Assembly: GCA_031275035.1 (NCBI GenBank)
Contig: JAISPH010000067.1
Span: 1 to 27,961, forward strand
Length of the DNA stretch: 27,961 bases
Direction of reading: 5' to 3'
Source: Treponema sp.
GTDB lineage: Bacteria > Spirochaetota > Spirochaetia > Treponematales > Breznakiellaceae
Of the stretch, positions 8,280-16,133 are shown in pieces. The translations under genes and the position numbers were made by a program. The notes under the pieces were generated by a model. That model was not told where the DNA came from and made no database searches. It worked only from the letters and a program-made list of their open reading frames with translations. Within the stretch, counting starts at the first letter, position 1. Every line of letters starts with the position of its first letter.

Positions 8280-9286
8280 TGGGAACCGGTAAGATACACA
8301 TTGTAGATACCACCCTGCGGGATGGCAGCCATGCGGTAAGCCATTCTTTCACGGCGAATCAGGCGGTGGCTGTCGCCGGAGGGTTGGATAAGGCGGGGAT
8401 CGATCTGATTGAAATCAGCCACGGCGACGGCATCGCCGGTTCTTCCATCAATTATGGCTTTTCCAAAACCCCGGAACTGGATCTCCTTGAGGCGGCAAGC
8501 CGGGTAGTCAAGCAGGCCAAACTTGGGATTCTGTTGCTGCCGGGGGTGGGAACCATTGAGGATCTTAAAAAAGCCAGGGAGCGGGGAGCCAATGCAGTCC
8601 GGGTCGCCACCCATGTAACCGAAGCGGATATAGCTATCCAGCATATAGGCTGGGCAAAGCAAAATGGCATGTTTACCGTGGGTTTCCTGATGATGACCCA
8701 CATGGCGGAGCCGGAGAAAATAGTGGAACAGGCGAAGATCTTTGCCGGCGCCGGGGCGGACTATATCAATCTGGCGGATTCTTCGGGCTATATGACCCCC
8801 AATGAGGTACGGGAACGGGTCCGGGCCCTCAGGCAGAACATCGCCCTTCCGGTGGGGTTTCACTCCCACAATAACCTGGGGCTGGCGGTGGCTAATTCCC
8901 TGGCGGCGGTGGAAGAAGGGGCGGAGTATATCGATGCCACCTGCCGGGGCCTCGGGGCCGGAGCGGGGAATACTCAGATTGAAGTGTTTTGCGCGGTGCT
9001 CCAGCGTCTTGGTTACGAGACCGGCGTCAAATGTTACGATTTAATGGATTTGGCCGAGGATGTGGTGGAGCCCATTATGCAGCGCCCCCAGATTATACGC
9101 ACCGATTCCCTTATGCTGGGTTATGCCGGCGTTTATTCCAGCTTCCTCCTCCATACCCGCCGGGCATCGGAAAAATTCGGCATACCGCCCCGGGATATTC
9201 TGGTAGAACTGGGCCGGCGCCGCATGGTGGGCGGCCAGGAGGACATGATCGTCGATGTGGCCTACGAACTTTCCCATAAAAAATGA
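8279..9286 (+). CDS. mhpE: 4-hydroxy-2-oxovalerate aldolase
   Basis: This aldolase of the MhpE/DmpG/XylK family splits 4-hydroxy-2-oxovalerate into pyruvate and acetaldehyde. The 335-residue TIM-barrel protein starts with the HMGL-like motif DTTLRDGSHAVSH. Arg14 and the metal ligand Asp15 lie there, and His195 and His197 in GFHSHNNLG complete the Mn2+ site. The C-terminal domain used for contact with the dehydrogenase is present in full length. It overlaps the dehydrogenase gene by one base and is followed after 50 bp by the ferredoxin gene. Confidence 0.94.
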   Translation: MGTGKIHIVDTTLRDGSHAVSHSFTANQAVAVAGGLDKAGIDLIEISHGDGIAGSSINYGFSKTPELDLLEAASRVVKQAKLGILLLPGVGTIEDLKKARERGANAVRVATHVTEADIAIQHIGWAKQNGMFTVGFLMMTHMAEPEKIVEQAKIFAGAGADYINLADSSGYMTPNEVRERVRALRQNIALPVGFHSHNNLGLAVANSLAAVEEGAEYIDATCRGLGAGAGNTQIEVFCAVLQRLGYETGVKCYDLMDLAEDVVEPIMQRPQIIRTDSLMLGYAGVYSSFLLHTRRASEKFGIPPRDILVELGRRRMVGGQEDMIVDVAYELSHKK

Positions 9287-9336
9287 ATCTCCCCGCCTCA
9301 GGGTGGCAGGATATTAGACTCTGCGGAGAATAAAGG

Positions 9337-9627
9337 ATGCCTATGAGATTACTGCATACTGTAACCATCAAAGATACGGGAGTGAACTTCCCCTGCGCCG
9401 AGGATCAGGCGGTCCTTCCGGCTATGATTCGGGCCGGGAAGGGTCCTGTCCGCCATGGCTGCTGCGGCGGCGGGTGCGGCGTATGCCGGATGCGGATACT
9501 GTCGGGGGACTATATTGCCTTTAAGCCCATGAGTGCAGCCCATGTGAGCGAAACGGAAAAAAAAGAGGGCGTAGCCCTTTTGTGCTGTGTTCAACCCCGA
9601 AGCGATTTGATTATCGCCAGGGCGTAG
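9337..9627 (+). CDS. xylT: XylT/DmpQ-like [2Fe-2S] ferredoxin
   Basis: A small plant-type ferredoxin (96 residues). Cysteines 42, 47 and 50 form the C-x4-C-x2-C loop in GCCGGGCGVC, and Cys83 or Cys84 in LLCCVQP supplies the fourth ligand. In the TOL and dmp systems the homologous gene sits directly before catechol 2,3-dioxygenase. The protein there re-reduces dioxygenase iron oxidised by poor substrates or oxygen. The same adjacency here supports the same job. Two starts are possible: ATG 9337, 8 bp after GGAG at 9325-9328, or ATG 9343, 6 bp after AAGG at 9333-9336. They differ by two residues. Confidence 0.9.
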   Translation: MPMRLLHTVTIKDTGVNFPCAEDQAVLPAMIRAGKGPVRHGCCGGGCGVCRMRILSGDYIAFKPMSAAHVSETEKKEGVALLCCVQPRSDLIIARA

Positions 9628-9658
9628 CACAGATATTTTATCTACGGAGGACACTAGT

Positions 9659-10585
9659 ATGGGATTTCATGGAACTCTTCGCCCGGGTCTTATTCAGCTA
9701 AAGGTGCTGGATTTTGACAAAACCCTCAACTTTTACAAGGAAATCCTTGGCATGGATGAGGTGGGCCGTACCAGCGACGGCAGAATCATGTTGAAGTGCT
9801 ATGATGAATTTGATCATCACAGCGTGGTACTTCGCAAGGCTGACACGGCCGGCCTTGACTATGTGGGCTTCAGGGTTTCCGACAAGGAAACGCTTGAAGA
9901 CATCAAGGCAAAGACCGAAAAATTCGGCTACAAAGTAACCGAAGTCGCCCCTAACACGGAACAGCCCGGATTCGGCAAGCAGTACAAATTTACCCTTTGT
10001 ACCGGCCATGAATTCCACATCTACAGCGATGTAGAGCTGGCCAAGGATATGCCTCCTGTCAAGAATCCCGACATTTGGAACAGGCAGCCCAAGGGCATGA
10101 GGGCGACCCGCCTTGATCACTTCCTCCTTTACGGACCGGGGATCGCCGAAGCGGAACGCTTCATGGTCGAAGTGTTTGATATGTTCGTTCCCGAGATCTG
10201 CAATACCCCCGACGGCAACCGGCTTGCGACGTGGATCACCAGTTCCAACAAACCCCACGATCTGGCCTTCGTGGAATTTCCCAAGCCCAACACGATTCAC
10301 CATATCGGCTTCTATCTCCAGACCTGGGAAGACATCCTCAATGCGGCGGACCTTATCGCCGTCAATCATCTGAAGCTGGATATAGGCCCGACCCGGCACG
10401 CCATTACCCGGGGTCTTACGATCTATTTCTGGGAACCCTCGGGCAACCGGATCGAAACCTACTGCGGCGGCTATACCGCCTATCCGGACAATCCCCAGCG
10501 CGTCTGGGATGCGGACCAGTTGGGCCGGGGACTCTTCTATTTCTCGGGCGAGATGATCCCCAGCTTCCTGGAGATTGTTACCTAG
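9659..10585 (+). CDS. xylE: Catechol 2,3-dioxygenase (extradiol)
   Basis: This Fe(II) extradiol dioxygenase opens catechol next to its two hydroxyls, using O2, to give 2-hydroxymuconic semialdehyde. Its 308 residues match the XylE family (about 307), with two tandem vicinal-oxygen-chelate domains. Iron ligands are His154 (RLDHF), His215 (TIHHIGF) and Glu266 (NRIETY). Active-site residues His200, His247 and Tyr256 are also present, each exactly one position from the Pseudomonas XylE numbering. The enzyme should therefore be active. ATG 9659 follows ACGGAGG (9644-9650) with 8 bp spacing, the best ribosome binding site of the operon. It is the last gene and is followed by a strong terminator. 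Preference among substituted catechols is not visible. Confidence 0.95.
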   Translation: MGFHGTLRPGLIQLKVLDFDKTLNFYKEILGMDEVGRTSDGRIMLKCYDEFDHHSVVLRKADTAGLDYVGFRVSDKETLEDIKAKTEKFGYKVTEVAPNTEQPGFGKQYKFTLCTGHEFHIYSDVELAKDMPPVKNPDIWNRQPKGMRATRLDHFLLYGPGIAEAERFMVEVFDMFVPEICNTPDGNRLATWITSSNKPHDLAFVEFPKPNTIHHIGFYLQTWEDILNAADLIAVNHLKLDIGPTRHAITRGLTIYFWEPSGNRIETYCGGYTAYPDNPQRVWDADQLGRGLFYFSGEMIPSFLEIVT

Positions 10586-10604
10586 ACTTACAAGCTGCGT
10601 GAAG

Positions 10605-10628
10605 GAAGCTTTGTCTGAACAAAGCTTC
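10605..10628 (+). repeat. Perfect hairpin before the catechol operon terminator
   Basis: GAAGCTTTGT (10605-10614) and ACAAAGCTTC (10619-10628) form a perfect 10-bp stem with a CTGA loop, immediately upstream of the terminator. It may protect the 3' end of the mRNA. Confidence 0.7.
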
Positions 10629-10631
10629 GCC

Positions 10632-10674
10632 GGGGCCCGGAATCTTTCAGGAATCCAGGCCCCTTTGTTTTTTT
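10632..10674 (+). terminator. Rho-independent terminator of the catechol operon
   Basis: GGGGCC (10632-10637) pairs with GGCCCC (10658-10663) around a 20-base loop. It is followed by TTTGTTTTTTT (10664-10674). This starts the 328-bp gene-free stretch 10586-10913, which otherwise holds the purD-side terminator and one copy of the intergenic repeat. Confidence 0.85.
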
Positions 10675-10778
10675 ACCCGTACAAGGAACCGGTTTCTGTT
10701 CTGCGGCGGGGATATATTGGACCTGTTCGAGAACCCGGTTGGTTTTTTGCCAACCTTCGGTCAGCTTTCAAGTTTCCC

Positions 10779-10813
10779 AAAAAACGCGGATTTCTTGCAA
10801 AATCCACGTTTTT
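10779..10813 (-). terminator. Rho-independent terminator of the purine operon
   Basis: On the minus strand AAAACGTGGATTT pairs with AAATCCGCGTTTT (13 positions, one G-U) around a TGCAAG loop, and the strand continues with further Ts. It lies about 100 bp after the purD stop. A small GGTTGG/CCAACC hairpin lies next to it at 10738-10756. Confidence 0.75.
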
Positions 10814-10818
10814 GCCGT

Positions 10819-10875
10819 TTTTAAGCGGAACTTGGCGAACTTTTTGTTCAACGGAAACTGAGGTTTCCGGACAAC
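10819..10875 (-). repeat. Dispersed structured intergenic repeat, copy A (after purD)
   Basis: This ~56-bp unit aligns over its full length with 15366-15420. Both contain two tandem hairpins: GAAC/GTTC here (CGAACC/GGTTCG in the other copy) and GGAAAC/GTTTCC in both. Both also have a common TTTAAGCGGAA edge. Both copies lie just 3' of a minus-strand pur gene in the same orientation. Confidence 0.75.
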
Positions 10876-10913
10876 GCCATTCAATCCTGAAGGACAGGTT
10901 TCCGCCGGAGGCG

Positions 10914-12368
10914 TCAGGCGCTTCCTATGTCCCGCCGGTAATCCATGCCTTCAAAGTAGACCGCCCGCAGCGCCTGATACGCTTTGGTCCGGGCGTCCCC
11001 GGCGTCGTCCCCCAGGGCGGCTACCGCCAGGACCCGTCCCCCGGCGGTACGGAAGCCGGAACCCGCCGGTCCGCCGGGTCCCCGTTTTGCACCGGCGATA
11101 AACAGCCGGGCCCCGGTTTGCAGGAAGGCGGTTTCGTTAAAGGCAATGGGGTCCCCCTGCCGGCAGGGGCCGGGATAGCCCCCGGCCACCACTACCGGAG
11201 CGCAGACCGCGCCGTCTTTCCACTCCAGGGGGAAATCCTCCAGGGTTCCGTCAAGAATAGCAAAACAGAGATCCCCAAAGCCGGATTTCATGAGGGGAAG
11301 CACCGCCTGGGTTTCGGGGTCTCCAAGGCGTACATTGTACTCAAGGAGGGAACAGCGGTTGTTCTTTACCATGAGGCCAAAAAAAATGAAACCCCGGTAG
11401 TCCATCCCCTCCTTCTCCATGCCGTGCAGGGTGGGTTCCAGGATCGCATTTTGAAAATCCTGCTGGGCGGCCTTGGTAAAATCCGGCACCGGCGCAATGG
11501 CGCCCATGCCGCCGGTATTCGGGCCCCCGCCGCCGTCAAAGCGGCGTTTATGATCCCGGGCGGCAATGAAGGGCTTGATAACTCCCTTTCTGCCGGGCTG
11601 TACGCTTACTGCGGCAAGGACCGACACTTCCTTCCCCTCCAGAAAATCTTCCAGCACCACCGAGGCCCCGGCGTCTCCCAGGGTCTTATCCTTCATAAAA
11701 GATGAAAGGGCCTCTTCCGCCTCGTCAGGGCTGGCGGCGATGATAACCCCCTTGCCTGCAGCAAGGCCGTCGGCTTTTATTACCAGGGGCGCTTCCTGCG
11801 GAACGGACCGTTGTTTTTTCCGCGGACTTTTGCTGTTTTTTCCGGGCCTTGCCTTAATCGTCTCCGCCTTTGCCAGGAGACCTGCGCCCCTCGGAGCCGG
11901 AGCATCGTCCTCCACATCCTCCGCCATCAGCTTTCCGCCGAAATGATCCGCCGCATACTGCAGGGCCGCTTTGTAACTGGTAAAACTTTTACTTCGGGCT
12001 GTCCTGACATGGTACTTCTCCATGAAAGCCTTGGAGAAAACCTTGCTCGCTTCAAGCCGGGCAGCCTTCCGGTCAGGGCCGACGATGGCGATCTTCTTCC
12101 GGCGGAGCCGATCCACCAGTCCCGCCGCCAGCGGCGCTTCGGGACCCGCCACGGCAAGTTTAATCTTTTGTTCTTTTATAAACTGAATAAGTTCGTCCTG
12201 TCCCTCTTCCGAGGCGGGATCGGAAACGCTGATATTTTCACACTTAGGCTCCGCCGCAGTACCGCCGTTTCCCGGGGCGGCGTAGACCGTTTCTATTTCT
12301 TTGGATTGGGCCAGCTTCCAGGCAATGGCATGCTCCCGGCCCCCGGAGCCAATGACTAAGACCTTCAT
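10914..12368 (-). CDS. purD: Phosphoribosylamine-glycine ligase (GAR synthetase)
   Basis: This ATP-grasp enzyme makes glycinamide ribonucleotide from phosphoribosylamine and glycine, the second step of purine synthesis. The N-terminal motif GSGGREHA (7-14), the ATP-grasp segment KADGLAAGKG (from 198) and GGGGPNTGGMGA identify it. At 484 residues it is longer than the usual ~430. The excess is an insertion at about residues 144-193, between the pre-grasp region and VIKADG. It is rich in Ala, Pro, Lys and Arg (for example KNSKSPRKKQR) and looks like a disordered loop. The surrounding core is intact, so the enzyme should be active. It is the last gene of the purine unit, 86 bp after purH. The ribosome binding site (GGA close to the ATG) is weak. 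Confidence 0.94.
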   Translation of the reverse strand: MKVLVIGSGGREHAIAWKLAQSKEIETVYAAPGNGGTAAEPKCENISVSDPASEEGQDELIQFIKEQKIKLAVAGPEAPLAAGLVDRLRRKKIAIVGPDRKAARLEASKVFSKAFMEKYHVRTARSKSFTSYKAALQYAADHFGGKLMAEDVEDDAPAPRGAGLLAKAETIKARPGKNSKSPRKKQRSVPQEAPLVIKADGLAAGKGVIIAASPDEAEEALSSFMKDKTLGDAGASVVLEDFLEGKEVSVLAAVSVQPGRKGVIKPFIAARDHKRRFDGGGGPNTGGMGAIAPVPDFTKAAQQDFQNAILEPTLHGMEKEGMDYRGFIFFGLMVKNNRCSLLEYNVRLGDPETQAVLPLMKSGFGDLCFAILDGTLEDFPLEWKDGAVCAPVVVAGGYPGPCRQGDPIAFNETAFLQTGARLFIAGAKRGPGGPAGSGFRTAGGRVLAVAALGDDAGDARTKAYQALRAVYFEGMDYRRDIGSA

Positions 12369-12454
12369 GATCCAAGTATAACCGGAGAGAGGCCTTCTGA
12401 CTATGCTTTGAAGGCTCTTCCGTTAGCGGGGAAAAACCCTTCCGCAAAACGGCG

Positions 12455-14116
12455 TTAGTGCTTAAAGTGCCGGGTTCCGGTAAAGACCATGGCGATGCCG
12501 AGCCTGTCGCAGGCTTCTATCGATTCTTTGTCCCGTATGGAACCGCCGGGCTGGATGATGGCTTTGATCCCCGCCGCCGCCGCCGCTTCAACCACGTCGG
12601 GGAAGGGGAAAAAGGCGTCGGAGGCGAGGACCCTCGGCGGCCTGCCGTCGGCGATAACCCTGCCCCTTAGGGCGGGATTTTCTGCGGCGGCCTTAACGAC
12701 GCCGGCGCTCCGGACCAGGGCCTGTTCCGCCGCCCAGATCCGGTTGGTCTGACCGCCGCCTATACCCACCGCCGCGGCGTCCTTTACTACTATAATAGCG
12801 TTGGACTTGACATAGGCAGCCGCTCGCATACCGAAGATCATATCCGCAATGTCCGCCGTATCCGGGGCGGCTCTGGTAACCACTTCCCATTTTTCAAGCA
12901 GCTTCCGGTCCGCATCCTGCACCAGGAGGCCGCCGTCCACGGCGATACATTCTTTTGAATCCCGGGGCGCAAAGCGGGCTTTCATCACCCGGAGATTTTT
13001 TTTCTTTTGAAGGATTGCCAGCGCCGCCTCTTCAAAGTCCGGGGCGGCGACGATCTCCAAAAAAAGCTCCGCCAGTTTTATCGCCGAGGCGGCGTTTACC
13101 GGAACGGTGGACGCTACAATCCCCCCGAAGATGGAGACCGGATCGCAGGCATAGGCCTTTTCGTAGGCCTCCATGAAGGTAGAGCCCAGGGCAATGCCGC
13201 AGGGGGTATTGTGCTTTACCGCCGCGCAGCAGGCGGCAGGAGCGGTCCCCCCCGGACCAATAATACCGAGGCTGCGGAGTTCGGCTTCACCTGAAGCTCC
13301 GTCAGGGGGAAGGCCAAAGGCGCAGGCCGCCTTCCACGCCAGATCCAGATCCCGGATATTGTTGTAGCCCAGTTCCTTGCCGTTAAGCTGTTCCATCCCG
13401 CCCAAAGCGCCGGGCCTGTCCGTATTCAAGTAAAGCGCCGCGGACTGATGGCCGTTTTCACCGTAACGGAGATTCCGGGCTTTTTTGAGGGAGAGGGGCC
13501 AGTACCGGGGGTACGCCTCATCCGCCGCTTTCCCGGCGCCTTCCATGTCCAAAAGATACCGGGCAATGGCGGCGTCGTAGGCCGAGGTAAGATCGAAGAC
13601 CTTGCCGGCAAGACGCCTGCGGAATTCGGGGGAAAGGTTTCCCGTTTTAAGGCCCGCCATGGTTTCAGGATAATCCCCGGGATCTGTAAGGACGATTACG
13701 TCCCGGTAATTCTTTGCCGCAGAACGGAGCATGGTTGGTCCGCCGATATCGATGAACTCCACAGTTTCTTCCAAAGAAAGCCCCGCCTGGACTTTTTCAA
13801 AAAAGGGATAGAGGTTTACCGCCGCCAAATCTATCGGGGCAAGGCTGAGCTTTTCCAGGGTGTCCATGTGGGACCGTTCGTTCCGCCGGGCGAGGAGTCC
13901 CGCATGGATGGCCGGATGCAGGGTCTTGACCCGGCCATCCAGGCATTCGGGAAAGCCCGTTACCGACGCAACATCGGTAACGGGGATATTGTTTTCCTGC
14001 AAATACCCGGCTGTTCCGCCGGTGGAGAGGATCTCCCAGTCCAAAGCGTTGAGACAGGAGGCCAGTTCCAAAATGCCTTCTTTGCAGAATACGCTGATCA
14101 GTGCACGCCGTTTCAT
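12455..14116 (-). CDS. purH: Bifunctional AICAR formyltransferase / IMP cyclohydrolase
   Basis: PurH performs the last two steps to IMP. The first ~200 residues are the MGS-like cyclohydrolase domain (ALISVFCKEG, LSTGGTAGYL, GRVKTLHPAIHAGLL). The rest is the formyltransferase domain, with NLRYGENGHQ and the catalytic VKHNTPCG. The start is ATG 14116, preceded by AAAGGAG with 8 bp spacing. The frame is open upstream to 14206, but that part overlaps the reductase gene and has no family match. From 14116 the protein has 553 residues, slightly above the usual ~525. Its start is 5 bp after the stop of the aldo/keto reductase, so the two are cotranscribed. Confidence 0.95.
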   Translation of the reverse strand: MKRRALISVFCKEGILELASCLNALDWEILSTGGTAGYLQENNIPVTDVASVTGFPECLDGRVKTLHPAIHAGLLARRNERSHMDTLEKLSLAPIDLAAVNLYPFFEKVQAGLSLEETVEFIDIGGPTMLRSAAKNYRDVIVLTDPGDYPETMAGLKTGNLSPEFRRRLAGKVFDLTSAYDAAIARYLLDMEGAGKAADEAYPRYWPLSLKKARNLRYGENGHQSAALYLNTDRPGALGGMEQLNGKELGYNNIRDLDLAWKAACAFGLPPDGASGEAELRSLGIIGPGGTAPAACCAAVKHNTPCGIALGSTFMEAYEKAYACDPVSIFGGIVASTVPVNAASAIKLAELFLEIVAAPDFEEAALAILQKKKNLRVMKARFAPRDSKECIAVDGGLLVQDADRKLLEKWEVVTRAAPDTADIADMIFGMRAAAYVKSNAIIVVKDAAAVGIGGGQTNRIWAAEQALVRSAGVVKAAAENPALRGRVIADGRPPRVLASDAFFPFPDVVEAAAAAGIKAIIQPGGSIRDKESIEACDRLGIAMVFTGTRHFKH

Positions 14117-14121
14117 TGCCG

Positions 14122-15309
14122 TTACTCCTTTCTGTTGAGAAAAGTTTGATGGGGGCCTCCTGCGGATTTCCGCCCTTCGTGGAGCTTGTCGATCGTTTCC
14201 ATCCACCGGGGGATCGCAATATGCTGGGGGCAGCGTTCAGCGCATTGATTACAGGCCGTACAGTGACGGGCCTGCTTCTCTTCGCCCAGGATCTTGTATT
14301 CCATATCAAAGAGAAAATCCGCCATGGGATGCTTTTTCGTCTTGGCGAGCAGGTAGTTGTTATAAACTGCCAGCGTCCTGGGAATATCAACCCCCGCGGG
14401 GCAATCCATGCAGTAGCGGCAGCTGGTACAGGGAATGGTCGCCGAAATCCGGAAGGCGGCCAGGGCCTTTTCGATAACCCGGTACTCTTCCTCAGTCAGG
14501 GGCTTAAAGCGTTCCATTGTTGCCGCATTATCCTTTAGCTGGGACAAGTTCGACATGCCGCTCAGGACAACCTGAACTTCGGGAAGGGACGCGGCAAAAC
14601 GCAGCGCCCAGGAAGCGGCGCAGGCGGAAGGATCCGCCGCCCTGAACAGGGCCAGCGATTTTTCGCAGAGCGCCGCCAGGGTCCCGCCCCGGACCGGCTC
14701 CATCACGACAACGGGAATTCCTTTGTCCGCCAGGATTTGGTATTCTTCCTTTGCGTTCTGAAGCTCCCAGTCCATGTAGTTAAGCTGAATCTGGGCAAAA
14801 TCCCAGTCGTATTTTTCCGTTACCTCCCGCAGCAGATCCGGCCGGTCATGGAAGGAAAATCCCAGGCGGCGGATCTTTCCCTGCCGCTGTTTTTCTTTAA
14901 GCTGTTCGTAGGTCCTGCAGGCCTCGGCAAGTTTCAGGTGTCCCCGGCTGATATTGTGGAGCAGATAAAAATCAAAATACTCAACCCGGCACTTTTTAAG
15001 CTGCTCGTTGAAGATCCGTTCTATGTCGCCGGGGGATTTTAGAAGCATCAGGGGCATTTTGGTAGCCAGATTAAATTTGCTCCGGTCATACCGGGACAGG
15101 GCCTCTCCGGCAAAAAGCTCGGACTGCCCCTCGTGGTACATATAGGCGGTATCGAAATAATTTATCCCGCAGGAGACTGCATAATCCACCATTTCCAGAG
15201 CCTGCTTCCGGTCGATTTCCCGGGTCCCCTCTTTTACCGGAAGCCGCATAAAACCAAAACCAAGGAGAGAAAGACTTTCCCCCGATTTTTTATACCTTCT
15301 CCTTTCCAT
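14122..15309 (-). CDS. Aldo/keto reductase with C-terminal double ferredoxin-type cysteine clusters
   Basis: The 395-residue protein has an N-terminal aldo/keto reductase barrel with the catalytic tetrad Asp53, Tyr58, Lys84 and His118. The C-terminal extension carries two four-cysteine sets: C294-x2-C297-x2-C300-x2-C303-Pro and C350-x2-C353-x2-C356-x3-C360-Pro. This suggests two [4Fe-4S] clusters. Such proteins are common in anaerobes and are annotated as oxidoreductases of unknown substrate. NADPH and ferredoxin-type electron carriers are the likely partners. The start ATG follows AAGGAGA with good spacing. It lies between purN and purH in the purine unit although no purine step needs it. 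Confidence 0.88.
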   Translation of the reverse strand: MERRRYKKSGESLSLLGFGFMRLPVKEGTREIDRKQALEMVDYAVSCGINYFDTAYMYHEGQSELFAGEALSRYDRSKFNLATKMPLMLLKSPGDIERIFNEQLKKCRVEYFDFYLLHNISRGHLKLAEACRTYEQLKEKQRQGKIRRLGFSFHDRPDLLREVTEKYDWDFAQIQLNYMDWELQNAKEEYQILADKGIPVVVMEPVRGGTLAALCEKSLALFRAADPSACAASWALRFAASLPEVQVVLSGMSNLSQLKDNAATMERFKPLTEEEYRVIEKALAAFRISATIPCTSCRYCMDCPAGVDIPRTLAVYNNYLLAKTKKHPMADFLFDMEYKILGEEKQARHCTACNQCAERCPQHIAIPRWMETIDKLHEGRKSAGGPHQTFLNRKE

Positions 15310-15365
15310 ACTGCCTCTCCTTAATTAGAAAGCAATTCCTTCCCATGCATTATTTGTGTTGAAGG

Positions 15366-15420
15366 TTTAAGCGGAATTGGGCGAACCTTTGGTTCGGCGG
15401 AAACAGGGTTTCCGAACAAC
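15366..15420 (-). repeat. Dispersed structured intergenic repeat, copy B (after purN)
   Basis: It contains CGAACC-TTT-GGTTCG and GGAAAC-AGG-GTTTCC, two perfect tandem hairpins. It aligns with copy A at 10819-10875. The first hairpin differs in sequence between copies but keeps pairing, which points to selection on structure. The 170-bp gap 15310-15479 contains no gene. Confidence 0.75.
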
Positions 15421-15479
15421 TCTCATACCCCGGAACCTGCTTTCGGCGGCGAAGCTCTGCGCGTCCTGCGGCGGAGGGA

Positions 15480-16133
15480 TCATTTATGAAAAACATTTTG
15501 CACAGCGGGATGGGGGAGGGGAGCCTGTTCAAAGCGTTTTGCCAGCAGGGCGGCGGCCTGTACAATGACGATGTGTTCCTCCTCATGGATACGGTCCGCC
15601 AGAGCGTCCGGGGTATCCCCCGGCAGTACCGGGACCCAGCGCTGCAGCAAAACCGGCCCCGTATCGGTACCGGCGTCTACAAAGTGGACGGTACAGCCCG
15701 ATTCCTTTTCCCCCGCATCTAGTACCGCCTTATGAACCCGGTTTCCGTACATGCCCATACCGCCGAATTTGGGGAGCAGGCTGGGATGAAGGTTGATGAT
15801 TCTCCCTTCATAGTAGTGAAGAAGTTTTCCTTCTAGAATGGAAAGGTAACCCGCCAGTACGATGAGACCGATGCGATACTCCCGGGCAATGCGGAAGATC
15901 CGGTCCGAAAGATCCTGGCGGCGTTTATCTTTGGGAAGGCTGGTATCCGGTTCCTCGACAGAGACCGGAATGCCCCACATCCGCGCCCGTTTTAAGGCAT
16001 AGGCTTCGGGACGATCCGAGACGACCGCGGTCAATTTTCCCGGACCGAGCCTCCCTGTTTTTTCCGCATCCAGCAGGGCCTGAAAATTGGTGCCTCCCCC
16101 GGAGACTAAAACCAGGATCTTTACCTTAGACAA
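15480..16133 (-). CDS. purN: Phosphoribosylglycinamide formyltransferase (GART)
   Basis: PurN transfers a formyl group from 10-formyltetrahydrofolate to GAR. The 217-residue product has the phosphate-binding SGGGTNFQAL loop (11-20). Catalytic Asn114 and His116 lie in INLHPSLLP, and Asp157 in GTDTGP. The start codon is TTG at 16133, which overlaps the 3' end of purM by 8 bases. A GGGGGG sequence at about 8 bp serves as its ribosome binding site inside purM. This overlap supports translational coupling with purM. Confidence 0.93.
   Translation of the reverse strand: MSKVKILVLVSGGGTNFQALLDAEKTGRLGPGKLTAVVSDRPEAYALKRARMWGIPVSVEEPDTSLPKDKRRQDLSDRIFRIAREYRIGLIVLAGYLSILEGKLLHYYEGRIINLHPSLLPKFGGMGMYGNRVHKAVLDAGEKESGCTVHFVDAGTDTGPVLLQRWVPVLPGDTPDALADRIHEEEHIVIVQAAALLAKRFEQAPLPHPAVQNVFHK

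Noticed and set aside
10575..11705. Long plus-strand open frame of 376 codons
   Set aside because: It lies antisense to purD and crosses the terminators and intergenic repeat; the translation is low-complexity Gly/Pro/Arg without any family motif.
14117..14206. N-terminal extension of PurH
   Set aside because: It overlaps the 3' end of the reductase gene in another frame and contains no conserved residues; ATG 14116 has AAAGGAG at 8 bp.
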